Part shown: piece after piece, positions 33,883-42,563 of the stretch
Numbering within the stretch: position 1 is the first letter of the stretch
Layout: the number at the start of each line of letters is the position of its first letter
Assembly (NCBI GenBank): GCA_964619955.1
Contig: CAZUJF010000005.1
Span: 1-64,000 of the forward strand
Direction of reading: 5' to 3'
Origin: JACQFK01 sp964619955
GTDB taxonomy: Bacteria; Planctomycetota; MHYJ01; JACPRB01
Length of the DNA: 64,000 bases
Made by a program: the position numbers and the translations under genes
The notes under the pieces: model-generated
Told to the model about the DNA's origin: nothing
What the model saw: only the letters and a program-made list of their open reading frames with translations
The model's database searches: none

Positions 33883-34950
33883 TTAAGATCCGGTGACCTC
33901 TTTAAGACGGGCGAAGAAGGCCCGCTTGCGGTCGGTGTTCAGGTCCCAGCGCACAGGCGGGGACTGGTAGCCGTCATGATAGTTGTTTTTGCCCGGGTCG
34001 AAATAGCCCCAGCCGCAATATTCCGAAAGGGCGGCCTTGAAGTTGTAGTCGGGCTTGTCGAAGTCGAAGTGGTCGTCCTCGTTGAAGAGGACCGGCATCG
34101 GCCGGTAGCCGGGGACCTGGCGGGTTTTGCGGACCATGTCGGCGATCTTCGCGGGATCGGCGACGCCGTTGCCGTGCAGGAGGAGGAAATCGGAGGCGCG
34201 GACGACGTTCTCCTTCGGGATCACGCCGCCGCCGTAGCTCGTCCCGGCGAGGAAGCCCGCCTTGCGGATCCGCTGGATGACTTCGTGGATGCGCTCGGGT
34301 TTAAGGATCGCGTGATCATAGCGGACGTTGCACTCGTTGTTGGCTTCGATGACGACGTTTGTCCAGCCGCCCAGCTTGAGCCAGAGCAGGGAGGTGTCGA
34401 CGGCGCGGAGCGCGGCGCTCTCGTCGGCGAGGCGTTCGTCCTGGCCGAAGTAGAAGAGCCCGAGGATGACGACCATGCCGAGTTCGTCGGCGCGGTCGAG
34501 GACGCGGGCGAGGCGGGACAGCGCGGCGGGGTCGAGCGTGCCTGAGCTCGTGAAGGCGGAGTTGTGCCAGGGTTGTTTGTTGGAGTAGCCCTCGGGGCTG
34601 CCGCCCTGGAGGTTGAGGGTGATGCCGAGCAGCCCGTGCCGGCGCCATTCGGGCATCGCGGCGATGAACTCGCGGGTGTTGCGCTCGGGGTCCCAGGTCT
34701 TCGTGTCGGGGTAGGCCCAGCGCGCGCGGGTTTCCGGGTTCGCGTCGTCGAACGAGGCCTGGACCATGCGGGAGTTGAGGAGCAGGCCCTCGATCTTCTT
34801 CCCCTGCCAGGAGCGGCCCTCGTACGTGGGTTTGCCGTTGATGTGGAACGCGTCGCCGGCGATGGAGACGCGGGTCCGCCGCTCGCGGGGTCCCTCCTGC
34901 GTCGCGGTGCAGGCGGACAAGAGCAGGAGCAGGCCGGCGCAGGTTTTCAT
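33883..34950 (-). CDS. Clan GH-A-like glycoside hydrolase lipoprotein
   Basis: 355 aa from the ATG at 34950, which overlaps the upstream SDR stop (ATGA). Lipobox LLSAC gives Cys14. The sequence reads as a TIM barrel of clan GH-A type: FHINGKPTYEGRSW, LGITLNLQGGSPEGYS, LDRADELGMVVILGLFYFGQDER, then IEANNE (Glu206 after Asn, acid/base position) and PVLFNEDDH (Glu291, nucleophile position). These two Glu residues at strand ends 4 and 7 fit GH5-like enzymes, though no exact family can be named. It is encoded after an SDR and a small solute-binding-like protein, in one operon. Confidence 0.75.
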   Translation of the reverse strand: MKTCAGLLLLLSACTATQEGPRERRTRVSIAGDAFHINGKPTYEGRSWQGKKIEGLLLNSRMVQASFDDANPETRARWAYPDTKTWDPERNTREFIAAMPEWRRHGLLGITLNLQGGSPEGYSNKQPWHNSAFTSSGTLDPAALSRLARVLDRADELGMVVILGLFYFGQDERLADESAALRAVDTSLLWLKLGGWTNVVIEANNECNVRYDHAILKPERIHEVIQRIRKAGFLAGTSYGGGVIPKENVVRASDFLLLHGNGVADPAKIADMVRKTRQVPGYRPMPVLFNEDDHFDFDKPDYNFKAALSEYCGWGYFDPGKNNYHDGYQSPPVRWDLNTDRKRAFFARLKEVTGS

Positions 34951-35714
34951 GCGCAGTATCCTCCGTCGATGACGAGCGCGGTTCCGGTCGCGAACGCGGT
35001 TTCCGGCGCGGCGAGGTAGAGGATGCCGGCGGCCATCTCCTCCGCGGTCCCGAGCCGTCCCATGGGCTGGCGGTTCACCAGGGCCGCGAGGGCGGCCTTC
35101 GGGTCCGCCGCCTCCTTCAGGCGCTTGTCGATCCACGGGGTCATCGTGGTGCCGGGGCAGAGGCAGTTGACGCGGACGCCGTCCTTGACGTGGTCCACGG
35201 CCATGCCCCGGGTGAGCCCGACGATGGCGTGTTTGGAGGCGGTGTAGGCGCAGCGGTCGAGGATGCCGCGCAGCCCCGCGATGGAGGCGGTGTTGACGAT
35301 GACGCCGCGCTTGCGGGGGAGGAAGACGCGGCCGAGGACCTCCTTGGAGAGCAGGAAGGTGCCCTTGACGTTGACGCGGAAGATGGCGTCGAACTGCTCC
35401 TCGCTGGTGGTGACGGCGCTGCCGGCGCTGCCGATGCCGGCGTTGTTGCAGAGGATGTCGAGGCCCTTGAAGGCCTTCAGGGTTTCGTCGACGAGGCGGG
35501 CGCAGTCGGCGGCCTTGGAGACGTCGCCGGTGAGGGCGACGGCCCTGCCGCGGGCCTTCTTGATCTTCGCGACGCTGCCCGCGGCGGCCTCGCCGGAGAG
35601 GTCGGCGACGGCGACTTTCGCGCCTTCCGCGGCGAAGGCGAGCGCGGCGGCCTGGCCGATGCCGCTGCCGGCGCCGGTGATGAGGACGACCTGGTTCTGG
35701 AAGCGCTTGCTCAT
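34947..35714 (-). CDS. SDR-family oxidoreductase
   Basis: 255 aa; ATG at 35714, 1 nt after the upstream stop. The classical short-chain dehydrogenase motifs are all present: TGAGSGIG (cofactor loop, about 12-19), NNAGIG, a catalytic Ser in NTASIAGL, the YxxxK pair in YTASKHA, and a CPGTTMTPW segment. Length is standard for the family. It is NAD(P)-dependent; the acidic residue after the second strand (VADLSG) suggests NAD. The substrate is probably a sugar or polyol judging from the coupled GH-like lipoprotein, but that is inference. Confidence 0.9.
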   Translation of the reverse strand: MSKRFQNQVVLITGAGSGIGQAAALAFAAEGAKVAVADLSGEAAAGSVAKIKKARGRAVALTGDVSKAADCARLVDETLKAFKGLDILCNNAGIGSAGSAVTTSEEQFDAIFRVNVKGTFLLSKEVLGRVFLPRKRGVIVNTASIAGLRGILDRCAYTASKHAIVGLTRGMAVDHVKDGVRVNCLCPGTTMTPWIDKRLKEAADPKAALAALVNRQPMGRLGTAEEMAAGILYLAAPETAFATGTALVIDGGYCA

Positions 35715-35715
35715 A

Positions 35716-36132
35716 TCAGTGGTCTCCGTGGGCGACGAGTGTATCCGGAGGAGGCGTGCGGGAGGAAGGGGCGCAGAGGCAGCGGAGGAGCAGGGCGGCG
35801 CCCTCGGGGTTGGGGGCGGATTTCGAGATGGCGAAGGCGAGGGTCCCGCCGCAGGGGAGCATGACGAGGGCGCCGTCGACGCGGCAGCGCTCGAGTTCGT
35901 CCGGCGCGAGCGCGGAGAGGTCGAGCGGAGGGACGAGGCCGTCGAGCGGGGCGAAGTCCTCCGCGCGGGACGTGCGGGGGTCGGCGGCGACGAGATCGAG
36001 GTCGGAGGCGGCGTCGTCGACGAGCTGGACATGAAGTCCGGTGAGGCGTTCGAAGGTGGGGAGGCGCCGGGCGAGGAGGGCGGCGGCGGGCCCCTCGGGC
36101 AGCCGGGCGCGGACGAGGGTGGAGCGTTTCAC
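35716..36132 (-). CDS. Small protein resembling part of a solute-binding protein
   Basis: 138 aa. The segment 'LLARRLPTFERLTGLHVQLVDDAASDLDLVAADPRTS...LDGLVPPLDLSALAPDELERCRVDGALVMLPCGGTLAFAISKSAPNPEGAALLLRCLC' resembles pieces of ABC-type sugar-binding proteins (the N-terminal alpha/beta pattern and the 'DG....P......L..' hinge), but much of a normal 400-residue protein is missing and there is no signal peptide. It could be a shortened relative or an unrelated small protein. It is the first gene of the SDR/GH-like run, with the SDR start 1 nt after its stop. Confidence 0.5.
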   Translation of the reverse strand: MKRSTLVRARLPEGPAAALLARRLPTFERLTGLHVQLVDDAASDLDLVAADPRTSRAEDFAPLDGLVPPLDLSALAPDELERCRVDGALVMLPCGGTLAFAISKSAPNPEGAALLLRCLCAPSSRTPPPDTLVAHGDH

Positions 36133-36196
36133 CGGGGGCTGATCATCGGGGGGAGGCCGGGGCGCGTCAAGGAATTGAGCCCGCCGTCAGAAGCCC

Positions 36197-37369
36197 CTAT
36201 CCCCCCGGCATCGTGCGATCCCGGTAGGCGCTCGGGGAGAGGCCCACCTCGCGGACGAACACCTCGTGCAGCCGGATGGGATCTCCGAATCCCGATTCCT
36301 TGGCGACCTGCTTGATGAGCAGGCCCGTTTCGGACAGGAGGCGCTTCGCCTTGAGGATCCGGAGCCGGCGGATCTCCGCGGCGATGGAGCGGCCGGAGCT
36401 GTCCCGGAAACGCCGCTCGAGTCTCCGGCGCGAAGCGACCTGGATGCCGGCGGCGACGTCCGCGACCCGGATCGGTTTCGCGAGATGGCGGTCGATGAAG
36501 CGCATCGCCGCGGCGACCAGCGGGTCCGTCATGGCGAAATAGTCCGTCGAATCGCGGCGGATGATGCCGTCGGGCTCCAGAAGCTCGTGCCGGGTCCGCG
36601 GAGGCCTGCCCTTCATGATCAGGTCCAGCATCCGGGCCGCCCGGAAGCCGACCTGGAGGTAATTGACGTCGACCGAGGTGAGGGAGGGGGGCGGCGTCAG
36701 GTTGATGTGCGTCTCGTTGGACGCGGTGATCAGGGCGACCTCCTCGGGCACCTTCAGCTTCCGCCTCAGGCAGGCGTTCACGACGTAGCGCGCCGTGGTG
36801 TCGAAGTACGCGATCAGGAGCCCCAGCGGCGTCGGCCAGGAGCCGATCCAGGCCGACAGCGTGGCCTGAAAGCGGGCCCAGGCCTTCGGGGTCTTGTAGT
36901 AGGCCATCGAGGCGCGGGCGCAGCTGCAGCGGCAGCCGGCATCCCGGAGCACCTGGTGAAACGCGGAGGTGATGAGGCGCTGCCCCGTCTCCCCGCGCAC
37001 GCCCAGGCAGCCGAAGTGGCGGAAGCCCCGTTCCAGCAGGTGCTCCGCCGCCAGCCGCCCGATCGCGGGGAGATCCGGGAAGACGCCGGGCAGATCGTCG
37101 CGGACGGGGGAGTTGAACCAGGTGTTCACCAGCGGCACCCCGGCGCGGCGCGCGGCGGCCGCGAGCGCCGGGGTCGCCCGCGCGATCAGCCCGTCGTACG
37201 GCCGCCGCCGGCCCCGGGACGACCCGAGCCGGTCCTGGATGAACTCGTCGACCTCGAACGTCCAGTGCGGGGCCTCGCGCGAGTATTGCTGGATCCCCGC
37301 GAACACGTCCAGGTGCCGCCGGAGCGGCCAGGAGAGGTCCAGCGCGAGACCTATGCGGCGGGTCCGCAT
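36197..37369 (-). CDS. XylR-like regulator (LacI-type sensor plus AraC DNA-binding domain)
   Basis: 390 aa; ATG at 37369 directly after AGGAGGT. The N-terminal 270 residues are a periplasmic-binding-like sensor (RRIGLALDLSWPLRRHLDVFAGIQQYSREAPHWTF, LPAIGRLAAEHLLERGFRHFGCLG, GLLIAYFDTTARYVVNACLRRKLKVPEEVALITASNE), as in E. coli XylR. The C-terminal 100 residues are an AraC double HTH (PIRVADVAAGIQVASRRRLERRFRDSSGRS and LIKQVAKESGFGDPIRLHEVFVREVGLSPS). It is divergent from the M66 protease gene. Direct repeats spaced 21 bp in that spacer and at two further promoters of the neighbouring hydrolase genes are its likely binding sites. Probably a sugar-sensing activator. Confidence 0.9.
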   Translation of the reverse strand: MRTRRIGLALDLSWPLRRHLDVFAGIQQYSREAPHWTFEVDEFIQDRLGSSRGRRRPYDGLIARATPALAAAARRAGVPLVNTWFNSPVRDDLPGVFPDLPAIGRLAAEHLLERGFRHFGCLGVRGETGQRLITSAFHQVLRDAGCRCSCARASMAYYKTPKAWARFQATLSAWIGSWPTPLGLLIAYFDTTARYVVNACLRRKLKVPEEVALITASNETHINLTPPPSLTSVDVNYLQVGFRAARMLDLIMKGRPPRTRHELLEPDGIIRRDSTDYFAMTDPLVAAAMRFIDRHLAKPIRVADVAAGIQVASRRRLERRFRDSSGRSIAAEIRRLRILKAKRLLSETGLLIKQVAKESGFGDPIRLHEVFVREVGLSPSAYRDRTMPGG

Positions 37370-37397
37370 CGGGACCTCCTCCGGCCCTGCCTCCGGT

Positions 37398-37430
37398 CGT
37401 AGCATCCTGGCGCGTATTCGTAGGTCATCC
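37398..37430 (+). promoter_or_regulatory. Candidate XylR-like operator before the M66 gene
   Basis: CGTAGCATCC (from 37398) and CGTAGGTCATCC (from 37419) are direct repeats exactly 21 bp apart, in the spacer shared with the regulator gene. AraC-family dimers bind direct half-sites with this phasing. The same CGTAGG-type half-site and spacing recur at 39359 and 48035. Confidence 0.5.
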
Positions 37431-37520
37431 GGGCTTACCATACCATGAAGGAAGCGGCGATTCCCGGCGAAGGAGACCGCGCGGGCGGCCGCGGGCAGGC
37501 GGACGGTAAGGAGCGGGACG

Positions 37521-39317
37521 ATGGCGGGGATGCGGACTCTGGTTCTGCTGGGAGTGCTGGCGATATCGAGCGACGCCCCGGGCGTCCAGGAGCGGCCGGG
37601 CCCCGGGTTTCCCGCCGACGAACCCGCGAAAATCGCGCAGGTCTTTTTCGCGCAGCATCACGTGCAGGCTCCCGACCATCCGTACTTCACGCTCGTCGGA
37701 GATCTGGAGGCCCTGCTCAAGGTCCAGGTGTGCTCGGAACGGGGCTCCCGGTCGCCCGGCGTGTTCGCCCGGCTGCAGCTCGGATCCAGGACCCTGGAAT
37801 TGCCCCTGAGGGGGCCGGAGCGGCTGCCCCTCCCCCCCGCCGGGAATCCCCTCCTCATGAAACACGCCTATGAGGACAGTTTCACGGCCCTGGTCCCCGG
37901 GGAATGGATCGCACCCGGCCTGCGGGTCACGGTCGAATTGAGGCGGCCGAAGCCCGCGGAACAGGCGGGCTTCCCTCTGGATCGCGTGGTCTTCGACAAG
38001 CTCCGCGTCGGGGCCCCCACCCGTCTGCTCCTGACGATGTTCGACGTTCATTGCCTTGGCAGGACGGAGGGGGACTATCCCGCCGGGTGGTTCGAAGAAC
38101 TGGGCGCGAAGCTTCCCGTGGCGGAGTTGAATCTGCGCAGGGTCCGGGACATCGTCTTCGATGAGATCGTCCATCTGCCGCGGGGCGGGAAACCCGCGAC
38201 GCGGTTCGGCAGCGTCAAGGAATACGAAAGAATGACGGGGCTGAAGTTCGACGGCGAGCAGGATTTGACGGGGAAATGGATCGGGGCGATCAAACTCGCG
38301 GCCGGGGCGGGTTTCGGCGGGACGCGGAGGCTCTACTATCTGAACATCTACGGCGTTCCGAACAACGGCGGGGAGGCGGGGGGGCTGACGGGGGTCGGCA
38401 ACGGGAAGATGCACGGGATCCTGCTCCACGAGCTCGGCCATGCCCTCGGGCTGCCGCACTGGAGCGGGTCGAAGCAGTATCCCTACGTGGGAAGCCGGCA
38501 TGGAATCCCGTCCGATTCCGAGACGACGCCTCATGCCGGGCCCACCTGGGCCTTCGATCTCGCCAGGCGCGTGTTCCTGCCGCCCACGGTGCAGGAAGGC
38601 GCGCGGAGCGGCACTCCGGGAAGGTACAAGCGGGATCCCATGGCCGGAGGCGGAACGGGGGACCAGGAGAAGCCCTATCTGTTCAGGCACTTCTCCGATT
38701 ATTCGGTCGACCGCATGCGCCAGACCCTGGAAAAAACCCAGGTGGTCTGGGATGAGCGCGCCGGGCGCTATGCTTCCTGGAGCCCGGAGACGGGGTCGTA
38801 CTCCTCACCCGCCCGTGGAAGAGGCGGGCCGAATTGCCCCATCGAGGACGAAGTCGAGGTGATCAGCCTGCTGGCGACGGCCAGCCTGGTGACCTCCGAG
38901 GCGAACATCGTCTATCCTCCGATCGGGCCCTACCCGGCCGGGTTTCTCGAGCTGTTTGAGGCGTCGACGCCGGAAGATCGCGCGAGGGCCCGGAAGTCCG
39001 GCTACGGAGAGGCGAGCAACATCTGCCTCCGGGTGACCCAGGGGGGGAAGGTGAGGACCTACCTGCGGGACTTCCGCCTGGATCCGGCGGCGGATCCCCT
39101 GAGCGCCGACAGCCTCAAGATCTTCGCCCTGAACCTGCCTGCGCGAAACGGCGAGGTCACCCAGGTGGATCTTCTGTACACGCCGGGGGTGATGGGCAAG
39201 GGGGTCGAGAAGGACTGCGAGGTGCTGCACAGCTGGACCCGGGCCTCCAAGCCCGGACACAAGACGCAGACCGTCACCGCCGTCTATCCCGCGGGAAGGC
39301 GGGAGCCGGGCAGATGA
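37521..39317 (+). CDS. M66 (StcE-like) zinc metalloprotease
   Basis: 598 aa; ATG at 37521 with AAGGAG upstream. Signal peptide of about 20 residues. The catalytic motif HELGHALGLPH (His303, Glu304, His307, Gly310, His313) is the extended metzincin motif of family M66, and the preceding region (LPRGGKPATRFGSVKEYERMTG, YYLNIYGVPNNGGEAGGLTGVGNG) matches the StcE/TagA core. StcE is a secreted enzyme that cuts mucin-type O-glycoproteins. The C-terminal 200 residues appear to be a beta-rich domain without known motif. It is the first of several secreted hydrolases on this strand and is divergent from the XylR-like regulator. Confidence 0.8.
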   Translation: MAGMRTLVLLGVLAISSDAPGVQERPGPGFPADEPAKIAQVFFAQHHVQAPDHPYFTLVGDLEALLKVQVCSERGSRSPGVFARLQLGSRTLELPLRGPERLPLPPAGNPLLMKHAYEDSFTALVPGEWIAPGLRVTVELRRPKPAEQAGFPLDRVVFDKLRVGAPTRLLLTMFDVHCLGRTEGDYPAGWFEELGAKLPVAELNLRRVRDIVFDEIVHLPRGGKPATRFGSVKEYERMTGLKFDGEQDLTGKWIGAIKLAAGAGFGGTRRLYYLNIYGVPNNGGEAGGLTGVGNGKMHGILLHELGHALGLPHWSGSKQYPYVGSRHGIPSDSETTPHAGPTWAFDLARRVFLPPTVQEGARSGTPGRYKRDPMAGGGTGDQEKPYLFRHFSDYSVDRMRQTLEKTQVVWDERAGRYASWSPETGSYSSPARGRGGPNCPIEDEVEVISLLATASLVTSEANIVYPPIGPYPAGFLELFEASTPEDRARARKSGYGEASNICLRVTQGGKVRTYLRDFRLDPAADPLSADSLKIFALNLPARNGEVTQVDLLYTPGVMGKGVEKDCEVLHSWTRASKPGHKTQTVTAVYPAGRREPGR

Positions 39318-39358
39318 AGGGAATCCCGCCGCGGTCCCCGGCGGGTGCCGGCAAAAGT

Positions 39359-39391
39359 CGTAGGCTTATGCCGCATAAGCGTATGTCGAGA
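39359..39391 (+). promoter_or_regulatory. Candidate XylR-like operator before the CocE-type gene
   Basis: CGTAGG (39359) and CGTATG (39380) are 21 bp apart. The first overlaps a perfect palindrome GCTTATG-CCG-CATAAGC (39364-39380), and AGGCTTATG is repeated at about 39392. The site lies about 80 nt upstream of the hydrolase ATG and aligns with the site at 48009-48035 (CGTAGG..TG.CGCA..AA pattern). Confidence 0.55.
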
Positions 39392-39466
39392 AGGCTTATG
39401 GTACCCTGAAGGGGTCGGGTTCCGTTCAAGCGACCCTGCCCCCGGGTGATCGTGGGACCGGTGACT

Positions 39467-41302
39467 ATGACGCATGCCCTGGAATCCCTGTGCCGCCTGC
39501 TCGTGTGCGCCCTGGCGGCCGCCCCGCAGGAAGCCAAGACCGTACCCGTCTTCCGGGACGGCGAGGCGCAGGTGGTCGAGGGGTTCCGGAAGCGCGCCGA
39601 CTGGATCCGGCACGACCTCTGGGTGGAGACCCCGTTCGACAGCGACGGGGACGGCAAACCCGACCGGATGCATGTCGACGTCACGCGGCCGAAGCAGACG
39701 GACACGGAGGGGCTCCGGGTCCCCGTCGTCTACGAGTCCAGCCCCTACTACTCCGGCGTCGGAGGCGACGCCAAGGAGTACTTCTGGAACCCGCGCCAGG
39801 AGCTCGGCACGCCCCCGCCGAAGCGGACGAACATCCCCCCGATCAAACCCCAGGCCCGGCGTCCCGCCATCTCGGACTCGCAGGTCGCGGCCTGGGTGCC
39901 CCGGGGCTACGCCGTCGTCCACTCCGAATCCCCCGGCACCGGCCTCTCGCAGGGCTGCCCGACGGTCGGCGCGGACAACGAGTCGCTCGCCCCGAAGGCC
40001 GTCATCGACTGGCTCAACGGACGGGCGGCGGGCTACACGGCCCCCGTCGGAGGCGAGCCCGTCAAGGCGTACTGGTCGACCGGCAAGGTCGGGATGACGG
40101 GCACCTCATACAACGGAACGCTGAGCCTGGCGGCGGCGACCACGGGTGTCGAGGGGTTGGAGGCCATCATTCCCATCGCCCCCAACACGTCGTACTACCA
40201 CTACTACCGCTCCCACGGGCTGATCCGGCACCCCGGCGGCTACATGGGCGAGGACATCGACGTCCTCTACGAGTTCATCAACAGCGGCGACCCCGAACGG
40301 CGCGGCTGCTGCGATCGGACGGTCCGGGATGAAGTCATGCTCAAGAAGTTCGACCGGATCAGCGGCGACTACAACGAGTTCTGGGCCGGCCGCGATTACA
40401 TCCACAAGCTGGGCCCCGTGAAGGCGGCCACGCTGATGGCGCACGCCTTCAACGACTGGAACGTCATGCCCGAGCACAGCGTGCGGATCTACGAGGCGCT
40501 CAAGAAGAAGGGCCTCCCGGTGCAGGCGTACTTCCATCAGGGCGGGCACGGCGGGGAGCCGCCGATGAAGCTGATGAACCGCTGGTTCACCCGCTACCTC
40601 CACGGCGTCGAGAACGGGGTCGAAAAGGATCCGCGCTCCTGGATCGTCCGGGAGGACGCCTCGCCCAAGGAGCCCGTGTCGTACGCGGACTACCCGCATC
40701 CCGACGCCGTCCGGGTCCCGCTCCATCCGAAGGCGGGCGGCGGAGCCGTCGGGGCGCTCGGCCCGGCCGCGGAGGGCGGGCAGGGCCTGGAGAAGCTGGT
40801 CGACGACGTCGCCTTCAGCGGCGAGGATCTCGCGAAAGCGGAGTCGTCGAAGCAGCGGCTGCTCTACGCCACGCCGCCGCTCGCGCGGGCGCTCCACGTG
40901 TCCGGCACGCCCCGGCTCCGGATCCGGCTGGCCTCCAGCAAGCCGGCCGCGAACCTGTCCGTGTGGCTCGTCTCCCTCCCGTGGACGGAGAAGGCCAAGA
41001 TCACGCAGAACATCATCACGCGGGGCTGGGCCGATCCTCAGAACCACCGCTCCCTCACCGAGAGCGAGCCGCTGGAGCCGGGCCGCTTCTACGAGTGGAG
41101 CTTCGACCTGCAGCCGGACGACCAGGTCATCCCCGCGGGACGGAGGATCGGCCTGATGATCTTCTCGAGCGACCGGGACTTCACCCTGTGGCCGGAGGCG
41201 GGCACGGAGCTGACGGTCGACCTGGACCGCACCCTCCTGGAGTTGCCGGTCGTGGGCGGCGCCCCGGCGCTGCGTGAAGCGATGGACGGGAAGGGCCGAT
41301 GA
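39467..41302 (+). CDS. X-Pro dipeptidyl-peptidase-like (CocE/NonD) hydrolase
   Basis: 611 aa from the ATG at 39467 (MTHALESLCRLLVCALAAAPQ, signal peptide); GTG codons further up lack a ribosome-binding site. The protein has the S15 alpha/beta-hydrolase layout: nucleophile Ser214 in MTGTSYNG, Asp330 in HAFNDWNV, His361 in QGGHGG, and the C-terminal jelly-roll domain (AKADLSVWLV-like, PGRFYEWSFDLQPDDQVIPAGRRIGLMIFSSD). The family contains X-Pro dipeptidyl-peptidases and esterases (CocE); a peptidase role fits the neighbouring proteases, but the two cannot be separated by sequence alone. It is coupled to the next gene through ATGA. Confidence 0.85.
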   Translation: MTHALESLCRLLVCALAAAPQEAKTVPVFRDGEAQVVEGFRKRADWIRHDLWVETPFDSDGDGKPDRMHVDVTRPKQTDTEGLRVPVVYESSPYYSGVGGDAKEYFWNPRQELGTPPPKRTNIPPIKPQARRPAISDSQVAAWVPRGYAVVHSESPGTGLSQGCPTVGADNESLAPKAVIDWLNGRAAGYTAPVGGEPVKAYWSTGKVGMTGTSYNGTLSLAAATTGVEGLEAIIPIAPNTSYYHYYRSHGLIRHPGGYMGEDIDVLYEFINSGDPERRGCCDRTVRDEVMLKKFDRISGDYNEFWAGRDYIHKLGPVKAATLMAHAFNDWNVMPEHSVRIYEALKKKGLPVQAYFHQGGHGGEPPMKLMNRWFTRYLHGVENGVEKDPRSWIVREDASPKEPVSYADYPHPDAVRVPLHPKAGGGAVGALGPAAEGGQGLEKLVDDVAFSGEDLAKAESSKQRLLYATPPLARALHVSGTPRLRIRLASSKPAANLSVWLVSLPWTEKAKITQNIITRGWADPQNHRSLTESEPLEPGRFYEWSFDLQPDDQVIPAGRRIGLMIFSSDRDFTLWPEAGTELTVDLDRTLLELPVVGGAPALREAMDGKGR

Positions 41303-42486
41303 TCCGCCGGAGGCCGCGCTTGAAAGCGTTGATCTCCGGGACGATCCCGCTGCTCGCCGCCTTTGCGATGCTGCCTCCGGTCCCCGCCCAGGCCGACGTC
41401 GACATCCTCCCCCTGACCCCTGAGGCGGCGCTGCCCTACAAGCTGGACACCGCCTTCTACAAGAAGCGCGCCGTCGTTCAGGACATCCTCATCGTCAGCT
41501 CGGGCAAGGTGCCCGATGTCGCCTATCGGGAAACCGCCTACCTCTTCGACCGGGTCATGAGGAGCATCGCCGCGCCCGTCGCCCGGCGCATCCGCGACCA
41601 GAAGGTCGTGTGCATCCTGATCGGCCGGGACGAGCTGACCTCCGAGCTTCCCCAGTTCTCCTCCGACAAGAAGGGCAAGGAGCTCGATTTCTACAATTGG
41701 CGCAACCGGGGCTTCCTCACGAGGAAAGAAGGCCATCCCACCATGCTCTTCTCCGAGGAGGACGTCCTGGAGTACGAAGGGGGGATGCAGCTCGAAAGCA
41801 TCCTGATCCACGAGTTCGGCCACGTCATCGACGGGGCGGGCTTCGACAAGGAGCTGAAGGACCGCCTGACCCAGGCCTACACGAACGCCAAAGAGAAGGG
41901 TCTTTGGAACGACGGGTACGCCGCCCAGCGTTTCCGGCGGGTGCGGAGCACGGAGCCCGTCAGCCTCTACGACGCGCTGCTCCAGTCGTTCCCCGCACGA
42001 TCGCCCGAACTCATCCGGAAGTGTCTCGACGGCGGAGACATCCTCGTCAACGGAAAGCCGGCCCACTCCAAGGTCAAGGTCACCCGGGAGGACAAGGTGC
42101 TCATCGTCTTCGGCGGGCCCAAGCCCTGTTATGCCACCGTGAGCCGGGCGGAATACTGGGCCGAGGGCGTGCAGGCGTGGTACGACACGAACCGCACCCA
42201 GGATCACGACCACAACCACATCCATACCCGCGAACAGCTCAAGAGCTACGATCCGGAGCTGGCCAGGCTCTGCGGGGAGGTGCTGGGCGACTCCGAATGG
42301 CGCTTCGTCTCCCCCCGCCGGCGTGCGGGCACGGAACATCTCAAGGACTACGACCCGGCGACCGCTCCCAAGATGGTCAAACTCGATCACATTGATGCGG
42401 CGGCCCAGGATTACTACGACGACTATTGGAAGACCTATTGGAAGCGGCTGTACGAAAAGCACGGACTGGGCGAGGATCCGCATTAA
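41299..42486 (+). CDS. Secreted HExxH metallopeptidase with an S4-like insertion
   Basis: 395 aa starting in the ATGA overlap with the CocE-type gene. Signal peptide of about 32 residues (ending PAQA). HEFGHVIDGAG (His171, Glu172, His175) gives two zinc ligands; AEYWAEGVQAWYDTN supplies Glu289, the third ligand as in gluzincins of the anthrax lethal factor-like (M34) type. Residues about 238-274 (CLDGGDILVNGKP...VTREDKVLIVFGG) look like an S4-type fold placed between the motif and the distal Glu. That insertion is odd for a secreted peptidase. A His/Asp-rich stretch (QDHDHNHIHT) follows the Glu. The substrate is unknown; neighbours suggest protein breakdown. Confidence 0.7.
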   Translation: MIRRRPRLKALISGTIPLLAAFAMLPPVPAQADVDILPLTPEAALPYKLDTAFYKKRAVVQDILIVSSGKVPDVAYRETAYLFDRVMRSIAAPVARRIRDQKVVCILIGRDELTSELPQFSSDKKGKELDFYNWRNRGFLTRKEGHPTMLFSEEDVLEYEGGMQLESILIHEFGHVIDGAGFDKELKDRLTQAYTNAKEKGLWNDGYAAQRFRRVRSTEPVSLYDALLQSFPARSPELIRKCLDGGDILVNGKPAHSKVKVTREDKVLIVFGGPKPCYATVSRAEYWAEGVQAWYDTNRTQDHDHNHIHTREQLKSYDPELARLCGEVLGDSEWRFVSPRRRAGTEHLKDYDPATAPKMVKLDHIDAAAQDYYDDYWKTYWKRLYEKHGLGEDPH

Positions 42487-42563
42487 CCCAGGCGCGCAGA
42501 GGGGGGACGCTGATCTCCCCGGAGGACCGGCCGCCCGAGGCCGGAAAGACAGGTGGACGAACC

